Shown here piece after piece: positions 1 to 6,266 of a DNA stretch of 7,227 bases. Within the stretch, counting starts at the first letter, position 1. Each line of letters begins with the position of its first letter. The stretch comes from Gemmatimonadota bacterium. GTDB lineage: Bacteria; Gemmatimonadota; Gemmatimonadetes; Longimicrobiales; Gaopeijiaceae. The position numbers and the translations under genes were made by a program. Below the pieces are notes generated by a model. It was not told where the DNA came from. It saw nothing but the letters and a program-made list of their open reading frames with translations, and did no database searches. The stretch spans positions 1 to 7,227 of the forward strand of contig JAHEKK010000156.1 in the NCBI GenBank assembly GCA_024638395.1, in the 5' to 3' direction.

Positions 1-1
1 G

Positions 2-46
2 GCATACCGCACCATTCGCAACGTCATCTCCGTCCTCCCGCTGTAA
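2..46 (+). CDS. C-terminal end of an unidentified upstream gene (partial)
   Basis: The second plus-strand frame reads AYRTIRNVISVLPL and then TAA at 44-46. The peptide is moderately hydrophobic with basic residues and looks like a plausible protein tail. All three plus-strand frames are open over these first bases, so this frame is chosen only because its stop comes shortly before the next gene. Fourteen residues are too few to name a family. The assignment is weak, and a non-coding reading remains possible. Confidence 0.35.
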   Translation, partial: AYRTIRNVISVLPL

Positions 47-93
47 GCACCCCAACGTGGGTTGTTGTAGGAGCCGCCGCGGAAAAAGGTCCT

Positions 94-99
94 TATCTT
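94..99 (+). promoter_or_regulatory. Candidate -10 box (TATCTT) ahead of the DtxR-family gene
   Basis: The hexamer TATCTT lies in an otherwise GC-rich gap, just downstream of an A-rich patch (83-87), and resembles a sigma-70-type -10 element. No -35 element at normal spacing is evident: the nearest TTG-type triplets (62-67) are more than 20 bases away. If real, transcription would begin near 105, giving the ATG at 199 a leader of about 95 bases and leaving the ATG at 112 almost leaderless. The 152 bp gap 47-198 shows nothing else clear, and no obvious MntR/DtxR-type palindrome. Confidence 0.25.
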
Positions 100-198
100 G
101 GACGGCACCCCATGAACCGGGCAGGCGCTCCAGCGGGGCCATTCTCGTCCCGCACAACGGACTCTGGCTGCACGACACGTCCAACCGGCAAGACACCC

Positions 199-867
199 AT
201 GCCCCTATCGAGATCGGTCGAGGACTATCTCAAGGCGGTCTATTCCCTCAGTGAGCGGGGAGAGGCGGCCGGGACCAGCGAGCTGGCCAGGGTCCTGGAC
301 GTCCAGCCGGCCTCCGTCACGGGAATGATCAAGCGCCTGGCGGAGGAGGACCTCCTCGAGCACGAGCCCTACCGGGGTGTTCGGCTCACCGCCAAAGGCG
401 AGCGGGAGGCCCTGCGGGTCCTGAGGCGGCACCGTATCCTCGAGACGTACCTGGTAGAGCGGCTCTCCTTCACGTGGGACGACGTCCATGCAGAGGCCGA
501 AAGGCTCGAACATACGGCGTCGGAAACCCTGATCGATCGAATGGCCGAGGCCCTCGGCGATCCCGCCACGGATCCCCATGGCTCTCCGATCCCGACCCGG
601 ACCGGAGAGATCGACGCGACCGAGTACCTCCACCTGGCCGAGGCCCCCGTGGGGGCGCGCCTGGTCGTCCGTTCCGTGGCCGACGAGGATTCCACGCGCC
701 TCCGCTACTTCGCTTCGGTCGGGTTGGTTCCCGGGGCCAAGGGGGTCGTCGAGTCCGTGGGATCTTCGGATGGCACGGTCGTGTTGCGGTTGAAGACCTC
801 CGCGCAGTCCGTCCTCGTCGGCCGGACGGCGGCCCGCCGAATCCGCGTGCAGCAGGAAGAGCCTTAG
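199..867 (+). CDS. DtxR/MntR-family metal-dependent transcriptional regulator
   Basis: This is a 222-residue cytoplasmic DNA-binding repressor of the DtxR/IdeR/MntR family, whose members sense Fe(II) or Mn(II) and control metal uptake or storage genes. Residues 1-65 form the winged HTH (SVEDYLKAVY; recognition helix near QPASVTGMIKRL). Residues 66-135 form the dimerisation and metal-binding domain (RRHRILE, VHAEAERLEH, then DPHGSPIP). Residues 141-216 match the FeoA/SH3-like C-terminal domain, so this is the long form. By alignment from memory, His78, Glu82, His97, Glu104 and His105 match DtxR His79, Glu83, His98, Glu105 and His106. Asp9 and Glu101 replace DtxR Met10 and Cys102, as in MntR, which suggests Mn(II). 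The ATG at 199 is chosen because homology begins there. An in-frame ATG at 112 would add 29 residues with lower GC at third positions and no family similarity. No Shine-Dalgarno is obvious. The gene converges on the lipoprotein gene. Confidence 0.93.
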   Translation: MPLSRSVEDYLKAVYSLSERGEAAGTSELARVLDVQPASVTGMIKRLAEEDLLEHEPYRGVRLTAKGEREALRVLRRHRILETYLVERLSFTWDDVHAEAERLEHTASETLIDRMAEALGDPATDPHGSPIPTRTGEIDATEYLHLAEAPVGARLVVRSVADEDSTRLRYFASVGLVPGAKGVVESVGSSDGTVVLRLKTSAQSVLVGRTAARRIRVQQEEP

Positions 868-899
868 GAAGGGACCTCAACGGACCTCGTTCAAGGCTC
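859..899. terminator. Possible bidirectional terminator between convergent genes
   Basis: A perfect 7 bp inverted repeat, GAGCCTT (859-865) and AAGGCTC (893-899), spans both stop codons of the convergent regulator and lipoprotein genes. The loop is long (27 bases) and holds a direct repeat GGACCTC (872-878 and 882-888). There is no T-tract on either strand, so a classical intrinsic terminator is not established. The symmetric position between two facing genes is the main argument. The 23 bp between the stops holds nothing else. Confidence 0.3.
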
Positions 900-1910
900 C
901 GGTGGCCCGCAGTAGGGGTACTGGGCAACCACAGTCGGATCATCGAGGGCCCAGGCCGTGAACTCGTGTCGAGCGGCAGTCCCGAACACGCCGGTGCCCG
1001 CTCCGAAGACCGACGGGATACGAACGGCGCCGGAGGGATTGAAGTTCCCGCCCCTTGCCCAGTTGACCCAGTTCCGGTCTAGGCTCGAGACGGATACGAC
1101 GGCGGACGTTCCCCGGGGCATGCCCTCCTGGAGCGCCAGCGAGATCTCCCGGTCGAGGTCGAATCGTTCGAAGACGAGAAAGTCCGAGGGGAGCACGATG
1201 GTCGTGTCGCCCCGCAGGGCCAGACCATTCAGGTAGAGCTCCTGGGGGACCTCCACTTCCGGGATGGCCTGATCCAGCCCCACGATGACGGTCTCACCGA
1301 GGTACCCCCAAGCCTCGGCCGAGGACGTCCAAGCGACCTCGAACCGCGTACCGGGTCGGACGAGACACAATGGCTGGAGGCGGCCTCCCGGAAGGTCCAG
1401 CATGCCGCTCTCCAGTGCCACCAGTTCGAAGTCGCCGGGGATCGTGGAGGTGGACGTAAGGCGGCGCCCGTCGTCGGTCAGGACGTCCAACTCGACGGTG
1501 GCCCCGGGAGGAATGGGCGAGGGAGACAACTCCAACCGGTAACAACTGCCACTGGGCGGCGGGGCCTCCTGGCCTTCCGGGAGGAAGAACAAGCGGCAGG
1601 CCTCCTGGCCGACCTGGGGCAGTTCCAGGCTGAGGGCCCCATCCGGCGCCCTGACGGTGACGGTCGCCGGCACGGTCGGCGGACTCCCGGGGAAGGTGCG
1701 ATGGAGGAAGACCCGGGCGGTCATGATGGTGGTCGCCTCGGGGCCACCCGGTGTAGCGAGGAATCCCCGGGTCACCACCAGGTGCCCCTCGGCGATCACG
1801 ATGTCCTCCGGCTCAGCGAGGGTGATTTCCTGGATCTCGCACCCGAGAGCGGCAAGAGCCAGAAGCAGTGCCGGAGTGCGGGGCCAGCGGCCCGGCTCAA
1901 CCATACGCAT
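891..1910 (-). CDS. DUF4249-like outer-membrane lipoprotein, partner of the TonB-dependent receptor
   Basis: This 339-residue predicted lipoprotein has a short N-terminus with three arginines, a hydrophobic segment (residues 14-23) and a lipobox-like ALGC ending at Cys24. The rest is rich in beta-strand patterns without further membrane segments. A conserved-looking stretch near the end (NPSGAVRIPSVFGAGTGVFG, residues 291-310) and the whole layout resemble DUF4249 proteins, which in Bacteroidota sit beside TonB-dependent receptors and are thought to act with them at the cell surface. Four further cysteines (105, 123, 182, 334) could form two disulfides. The ATG shares its A with the receptor TGA (TGATG), so translation is probably coupled; a weak GGAG lies 11 bases upstream. 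A second in-frame ATG two codons later would work equally well. No enzyme motif is visible. The family call rests on overall pattern and context, and the substrate is unknown. Confidence 0.7.
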   Translation of the reverse strand: MRMVEPGRWPRTPALLLALAALGCEIQEITLAEPEDIVIAEGHLVVTRGFLATPGGPEATTIMTARVFLHRTFPGSPPTVPATVTVRAPDGALSLELPQVGQEACRLFFLPEGQEAPPPSGSCYRLELSPSPIPPGATVELDVLTDDGRRLTSTSTIPGDFELVALESGMLDLPGGRLQPLCLVRPGTRFEVAWTSSAEAWGYLGETVIVGLDQAIPEVEVPQELYLNGLALRGDTTIVLPSDFLVFERFDLDREISLALQEGMPRGTSAVVSVSSLDRNWVNWARGGNFNPSGAVRIPSVFGAGTGVFGTAARHEFTAWALDDPTVVAQYPYCGPPEP

Positions 1911-4273
1911 CAAAACCGGATCTCCACGCCCAGGGTGGGAAGCAGGGGGATCATGGATACGCCGGCGCGCTCAGCCGGTGTGTTCCCGAATTCGAAGAAG
2001 TAGAACAGGACATTCTTCTGATTGTAGAGGTTGATGACGTTCAGATACGGTGTGAGCGTCCCCCAGGACCGCTGCATCGGCTTTCGAAAACTCAGATCGA
2101 GTCGGTGACGAAGCGGATACCGTGACCCGTTTCGGGGTCCCAGGACGACACCGTCACCGAAGCCGTCGTCGGGCTCCAGAAGCCCACCCTGGACCGCCCG
2201 GTTCCGATAGAACGTGAAACCCCCGAGGGGGCGGGTGTAGGGAAGGCCCGTCCCGAAGTTCCACCGGAACCCCCCGACCGTCCCCCAGGGCATGGGCCGG
2301 TTCAGTACGAGGTCGACGTCGAGCCTGCGATCGAAAACCGGGGGGAACGTGACCTCGGGCACCGGATCGACACCGATGCGGGTGTCGGGGAACGTGCGCT
2401 CGGTCCTCAAGAACGAAACGGAGATCCAACCGTTGGTCTCGCCCCGCTCCTTTCGGAGGAACAGGTCCAGACCCCAGGACTGGCCGTCGCCCGCGAGGAA
2501 CTCGTCCAGGTCGTCGTTCGGGTCCTCCGCGAAATTCTGGGTGAGGACGCCGTCGTAGGTTCGGACGTAGGCCTCGATGGAGCCGAACCAATCCTCCGAA
2601 GCTCCCAGGAACCGCTCATACCCGATCTGTAGCTGGTCGGAGACGACCTTGGGCGCCAGGGCGCCGGTCAGGACCCAGACATCGAGCCCGATGGGCAACT
2701 CCTCGTCTCGAATCGAGTGGAGGAATTGACTGTATCGCCCTGCGGCCACCCGGACCGCCGACCCTTCCCCCAGGAACCGTTTGACCGCTACCCGGGGAGC
2801 TATCGTGTATTGCACGTTCCCCCGGTCTGGCGTCCAACGATCAGCCCGAACGCCTCCTTCCAGGAGCCAGCGGCTGCCGGGACGCCAGTCGAATTGGGTG
2901 TACGCCCCCACCTCCCAACCGGCCCCATCCGCCCCGGCGAACTCGGTACCGCCGGACGCGAGTAGATAGTCGTGGACCACACGATTGGCGACGAATCCCG
3001 ACTTCCAGCGGAAACGGGGTTCGGGACGAAGCTCCAGGTCCGCGCCCAACGTGGCCTGGCCCACGAAGGTGCTGAATTCCGTGTCGCCGAACTCGGGGAA
3101 CCCGAAGTCGGAGGTGAAGCGGGAATAGGACGCCCGGAGATCCAGGGCGCCCCCTCGCTGCATCGGATGGGTCCACGTCCCCCCGACTGCGTCGTTCCCC
3201 CAGTTCCACTTGATCTGCAGGGGTAGATCGTCGGGATCGACTTCCGAGAGATCGAGTACGTCGCGGCCCGAGTAGGCCGTGATCTGGAACCGGTTCCCGC
3301 CCTTCGTCCACCCCTCGAAAGCTCCCTGCACGTCGGTAAGGTGATAGGGAAAATCGAGGAAAGGCTTGAAGAGGACGTCGAAGTACGAACGCCGACCCGA
3401 CACCCGCCAGCGAGTGTTTCGCAGGCCAAGGCTGCTCGTGAGACCCGCGGGAAGTCCTCCATCGACCGCGATTCGCGTGGCGAGGAGACTGATCCCCGCA
3501 TCCACGCTCGGTTCTCCGTCTCCCACGTCGGTCTCCACCGTCAAGACCGAAGAAACCCTGCCGCCGTACTCTGCGGGGAAGCCGCCCGACTGCAACTCTG
3601 CGCGCCGGACCATGTCGGCATTGAACACCGAGAACAGTCCGCCGAGGTGGAATGGATTGAAGATGGGAACGCCGTCGAGAAGGATGAGGTTCTGATCGGC
3701 GGAGCCACCCCGCACGTTGAACGCGGCTGAGAAGTCCGAGACCGTGGTGACGCCGGGCAGCACTTCCACGGCACGGATGGGATCCGCCTCCGCGAGTCCC
3801 GGGATGGCTTTGACGGCCTCCCGGTCCAGATCCTGAACGGTGATGCCGGCCGTCTCCTCGAAACGGATCCGGGCCCGGCTTCTCTCTCCTTCGATGGAGA
3901 AGCCCTCCAGCTCCAGGGCTTCCGTTGTGAGAGTCACCTCCAGCACCGGCTGGCCTCCCACTGAAGCGTCCAGGCGCACGCCCTCTTCGTGAGAGGCGTA
4001 CCCAAGAGCGGAAACCCGGAGCGTGTAGGATCCGGTCGTCAGGCCTGCGACCGTGAAATAGCCCAGGTCGTCCGTGGTGGCGTAGCGCGCCTGGGTCACT
4101 CCCGTCGTCGGTACGGCGGTCACGACCGCGGAAACGACGGGGACGCCGTCATCAGACCAAACGCGGCCCTGGATGGACCCGGTCTGGGCCGTGCCCGGCC
4201 GGGGCAGCAGGAGCGACATTCCCGTCGCCAGGTACACGGCGCGGGACAACAGTCTTCTATTGCGATCGGTCAC
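1910..4273 (-). CDS. TonB-dependent outer-membrane receptor with carboxypeptidase-regulatory-like domain
   Basis: This 787-residue outer-membrane active transporter would be powered by TonB-ExbB-ExbD. From the GTG at 4273 the protein has a basic n-region (TDRNRRLLSR), a hydrophobic core (residues 12-23) and a cleavage-like TAQ-TG site after residue 30. Next come a carboxypeptidase-regulatory-like beta domain (31-117; GSIQGRV, then LGYFTVAGLTTGSYTLRVSALGY), a plug domain (about 145-250; VEVLPGV, FNVRGGSADQNLILLDGVPI, GGFPAEYGGRVSSVL) and a barrel to the C-terminus, ending in GVEIRF with the terminal Phe of a BamA recognition signal. An ATG at 4351 would add 26 Gly/Val/Pro-rich residues before the signal peptide and leave only 5 bp to the divergent gene. 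The GTG has an AGG 5 bases upstream and leaves an 83 bp promoter region, so it is preferred. No TonB box is evident. It is first in an operon with the lipoprotein gene. The cargo (siderophore, glycan, peptide or cofactor) cannot be told. Confidence 0.92.
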   Translation of the reverse strand: MTDRNRRLLSRAVYLATGMSLLLPRPGTAQTGSIQGRVWSDDGVPVVSAVVTAVPTTGVTQARYATTDDLGYFTVAGLTTGSYTLRVSALGYASHEEGVRLDASVGGQPVLEVTLTTEALELEGFSIEGERSRARIRFEETAGITVQDLDREAVKAIPGLAEADPIRAVEVLPGVTTVSDFSAAFNVRGGSADQNLILLDGVPIFNPFHLGGLFSVFNADMVRRAELQSGGFPAEYGGRVSSVLTVETDVGDGEPSVDAGISLLATRIAVDGGLPAGLTSSLGLRNTRWRVSGRRSYFDVLFKPFLDFPYHLTDVQGAFEGWTKGGNRFQITAYSGRDVLDLSEVDPDDLPLQIKWNWGNDAVGGTWTHPMQRGGALDLRASYSRFTSDFGFPEFGDTEFSTFVGQATLGADLELRPEPRFRWKSGFVANRVVHDYLLASGGTEFAGADGAGWEVGAYTQFDWRPGSRWLLEGGVRADRWTPDRGNVQYTIAPRVAVKRFLGEGSAVRVAAGRYSQFLHSIRDEELPIGLDVWVLTGALAPKVVSDQLQIGYERFLGASEDWFGSIEAYVRTYDGVLTQNFAEDPNDDLDEFLAGDGQSWGLDLFLRKERGETNGWISVSFLRTERTFPDTRIGVDPVPEVTFPPVFDRRLDVDLVLNRPMPWGTVGGFRWNFGTGLPYTRPLGGFTFYRNRAVQGGLLEPDDGFGDGVVLGPRNGSRYPLRHRLDLSFRKPMQRSWGTLTPYLNVINLYNQKNVLFYFFEFGNTPAERAGVSMIPLLPTLGVEIRF

Positions 4274-4356
4274 GTGGACCTGAAACCTGTCAGAAGGAAC
4301 TTCGCCGGCCGGGGGAGCCGACCCTACCCCAACCACCACCCCCGGCCCCACCCGCC
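4274..4356. promoter_or_regulatory. Divergent intergenic region with a presumed bidirectional promoter
   Basis: These 83 bp separate the starts of the receptor operon (minus) and the deacetylase operon (plus), so both promoters should lie here or just inside the flanking genes. No convincing -35/-10 pair is visible on either strand. A small inverted repeat CTGA-aacctg-TCAG occurs at 4280-4293. The half nearest the deacetylase start is strongly C-rich on the plus strand. No Shine-Dalgarno precedes the ATG at 4357. Confidence 0.45.
4322..4353 (-). other. G-rich tract with quadruplex potential on the minus strand
   Basis: Read on the minus strand, this stretch contains runs of 3, 4, 5, 4 and 3 guanines, separated by T, CC, an 8-base TGGTGGTT and TA. 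One loop is a base longer than the usual 1-7 limit for quadruplex prediction, but the two GG pairs inside it could take part. It sits directly before the deacetylase start codon and upstream of the receptor start. A role in transcription or in the receptor leader is inference, and it may simply be compositional bias. Confidence 0.4.
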
Positions 4357-5256
4357 ATGCACGCCTACTACTGCGACCACTTCGTCCTCCCTCTGCCTCC
4401 GCACCACCGCTTCCCGATGGAGAAGTACAGCCTCCTACGGCGCCGAGTGGCCCGCGAGCTGCCGGACGTACAAATGTACGTTCCTCCGGCCGCCACGGCG
4501 GATGAGCTCATGCGAGTTCACGACCCTCGCTACGTTCGCCGGGTCTTCCAGGGCGCCCTTTGCCCCGATCAGGTCCGTCGTATCGGGTTCCCGTGGTCGC
4601 CGGAGCTTGTGGAGCGATCCCGCCGGTCTGTTGGGGGGACCATCGCGGCAGCCCGCCAGGCCATCCTCGACGGCGGCGCCGTGAACCTGGCCGGGGGCAC
4701 CCATCACGCGTTCAGTGATCGCGGCGAGGGCTTCTGCGTGTTCAACGACGTCGCCGTGAGTATTGAAGCCATGCGTCGTGAGGGTCGGATCGGACGAGCC
4801 GCGGTGGTGGATCTGGACGTCCACCAGGGGAATGGAACCGCCCGCCTCTTTCAAGGAGATCGTTCGGTGTACACCGCCTCCGTACATGGCGAGAGCAACT
4901 TCCCGTTCCACAAGGAGATGAGCGACCTCGACATAGCCCTCCCCGACGGGGCTGATGACGGGGCCTTTCTGGCTGCGACGGAAAGGGTCCTGGACGGAGC
5001 CCTCGATCATGGGCCCGATCTGCTCTACTACGTGGCCGGTGCCGACCCCTTCGTCGATGACCGGCTTGGGCGGCTTGCGGTCTCAGCCCGAGGGCTCGCC
5101 GTTCGGGACGCCATGGTGACCGAGGCCTGCCGGACCCGAGGCGTGCCCCTCGTAATCGTCATGGCCGGAGGGTACGGGCTGCACATAGCGGACACGGTAG
5201 CCATCCACTTCCACTCGGTGAGGGCCCTTGTCGAGGAGTGGGGGAGGGCCGCGTGA
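4357..5256 (+). CDS. Histone-deacetylase-superfamily zinc amidohydrolase (class IV/HDAC11-like)
   Basis: This 299-residue cytoplasmic hydrolase removes acetyl or other acyl groups from amines. The arginase/deacetylase-fold motifs are all present: HDPRYVRRV near the N-terminus (55-63), GGTHHAF with the His116-His117 pair, GFCVFNDVA (125-133), DLDVHQGNGT with zinc ligands Asp154 and His156, AGADPF with the third ligand Asp230, and AGGYG with the transition-state Tyr273. The compact length and the NDVA and DVHQGNGT motifs resemble class IV-like bacterial members more than longer AcuC or acetylpolyamine amidohydrolases. There is no signal peptide or membrane segment. The ATG at 4357 is kept because family-like sequence starts at once (HAYYCDHFVLPLPPHHRFP), although no Shine-Dalgarno is visible. 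The stop overlaps the GTG of the next gene by four bases, so the two are coupled. The substrate could be acetyl-lysine on proteins or a small acylated amine, and the sequence does not decide. Confidence 0.93.
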   Translation: MHAYYCDHFVLPLPPHHRFPMEKYSLLRRRVARELPDVQMYVPPAATADELMRVHDPRYVRRVFQGALCPDQVRRIGFPWSPELVERSRRSVGGTIAAARQAILDGGAVNLAGGTHHAFSDRGEGFCVFNDVAVSIEAMRREGRIGRAAVVDLDVHQGNGTARLFQGDRSVYTASVHGESNFPFHKEMSDLDIALPDGADDGAFLAATERVLDGALDHGPDLLYYVAGADPFVDDRLGRLAVSARGLAVRDAMVTEACRTRGVPLVIVMAGGYGLHIADTVAIHFHSVRALVEEWGRAA

Positions 5257-6239
5257 GCCCGGCCAGCCCTGGACTCCAACGGTTGGACGGCATCCCGCGA
5301 GCGAGGCTCGCCATGTGTCCGACGCCGCTCCTCCCGGCGCCTTTCCTGGCCCGGCACATCGGCCTCGCGGACGATGTCTGGATCAAGGCGGACGCGTGGA
5401 CCGGGTTCGGGCTGGGGGGGAACAAGGTTCGAAAGCTGGAACACGAGTTGTCGCCCCGTCGCCTCGAAGGCGTGACGGAACTCGTCACGGCAGGAGGCCC
5501 TCATTCCAATCACTGCCGGGTTACGGCGGCCGCCGCAGCCCACCTGGGCCTGGCCTGCACGCTGGTCTTGAATGGACAGCCCGAGGACCCGAATCGCGGG
5601 AACGCCCTCCTCCACCGCCTACTGGGAGCTCGAATCGTGACCGTCGCCGGGCGGGAGGCCCGGCCGGGGGCCATGGAGGAGCGAGCCAAGGAGGTGGCCT
5701 CCACCGGAGGAAGAGCCCTCGTGATTCCCCTTGGCGCCTCATCGGCCCTGGGCTGCCTCGGTTACGCCCGAGCCTTCCGGGAAATCGCCGACCAGCTTCC
5801 GGGGGGCGGCCCGGCGACCATCGTCGTGCCGTCATCTTCGGGAGGAACCCTTGCCGGTCTCATCGTCGGGATGGCCCTCCACGGCACGCCCTGGCCCGTC
5901 CTCGCCGTCAGCGCCGACGACCCCGCCGGCGAAGTGAAGAGCCGGGCCGTTTCATTGGCCCGCGAAGCTGCCTCGTTCCCGGAACTGAAGCCCCTGCCAA
6001 CCGAGACGATCGAGTGGGTGGGACGAGGCGTCCGCGTCACGGATGCCTATGTGGGGAGAGGGTATGGCGTCCCCACCCCGGAGGCGGACCGCGCTACCGA
6101 GCTATTCGCCCGTAAGGCCGGGGTCGTCCTCGATCCGGTGTACACGGCGAAGGCCGGAGCCGCCCTGATCCATGAAACCCACGGCCCCGGGCCGGTCGTA
6201 TTCCTTCACACGGGCGGACACCCCGCCCTATTTCGGTGA
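5253..6239 (+). CDS. PLP-dependent D-cysteine desulfhydrase-like enzyme (ACC deaminase/DcyD family)
   Basis: This 328-residue fold-type II PLP enzyme is cytoplasmic. Known members break D-cysteine to pyruvate, H2S and ammonia, or open the ring of 1-aminocyclopropane-1-carboxylate. Visible motifs are GLGGNKVRKLE with the Schiff-base Lys58, GGPHSNH with Ser85 stacking on PLP, SSSGGT (194-199) as the phosphate-binding loop, RGYGVPTPE (269-277), LDPVYTAKAG and LHTGGHPALF. ACC deaminases carry Glu after VY and Leu before GG in the last two motifs. Here both positions are Thr (298 and 320), as in D-cysteine desulfhydrases, which argues against ACC deaminase. His84 stands where Gln is usual before SNH. 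GTG at 5253 is chosen because it forms a GTGA overlap with the deacetylase stop and has a GGGAGGG site just upstream; another GTG at 5238 would add only five residues. Length matches the family. Another D-amino acid or sulfur compound remains possible as substrate. Confidence 0.9.
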   Translation: MSPASPGLQRLDGIPRARLAMCPTPLLPAPFLARHIGLADDVWIKADAWTGFGLGGNKVRKLEHELSPRRLEGVTELVTAGGPHSNHCRVTAAAAAHLGLACTLVLNGQPEDPNRGNALLHRLLGARIVTVAGREARPGAMEERAKEVASTGGRALVIPLGASSALGCLGYARAFREIADQLPGGGPATIVVPSSSGGTLAGLIVGMALHGTPWPVLAVSADDPAGEVKSRAVSLAREAASFPELKPLPTETIEWVGRGVRVTDAYVGRGYGVPTPEADRATELFARKAGVVLDPVYTAKAGAALIHETHGPGPVVFLHTGGHPALFR

Positions 6240-6266
6240 ACCGCGACCTGACGGCCCTCGACCACG

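Noticed and set aside
51..61. Small inverted repeat CCCA-acg-TGGG after the first stop codon as a terminator
   Set aside because: A four-base stem with a three-base loop and no convincing T-tract is expected by chance in such sequence.
205..943. Several long minus-strand and alternate-frame open frames over the regulator gene
   Set aside because: They overlap a clear DtxR-family gene, are arginine/proline/serine-rich as expected from reading GC-rich codons in the wrong frame, and show no recognisable domain.
2154..3501. Open frames in other frames inside the receptor gene, up to 233 codons
   Set aside because: The receptor frame carries continuous plug and barrel sequence. The others have biased Arg/Ser/Pro composition and no motifs.
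199..4273. Direct control of the receptor operon by the neighbouring metalloregulator
   Set aside because: The genes are convergent, and I found no matching operator palindrome in the receptor promoter region. Proximity alone does not support the claim.
5228..6115. A 295-codon plus-strand frame overlapping the PLP enzyme
   Set aside because: It is a Gly/Arg/Pro-rich shadow of the desulfhydrase gene, whose catalytic motifs are complete in its own frame.
6182..6194. Palindromic CGGCC-ccg-GGCCG near the end of the desulfhydrase gene
   Set aside because: It is a short GC-only hairpin inside coding sequence with no T-tract, not distinguishable from composition.
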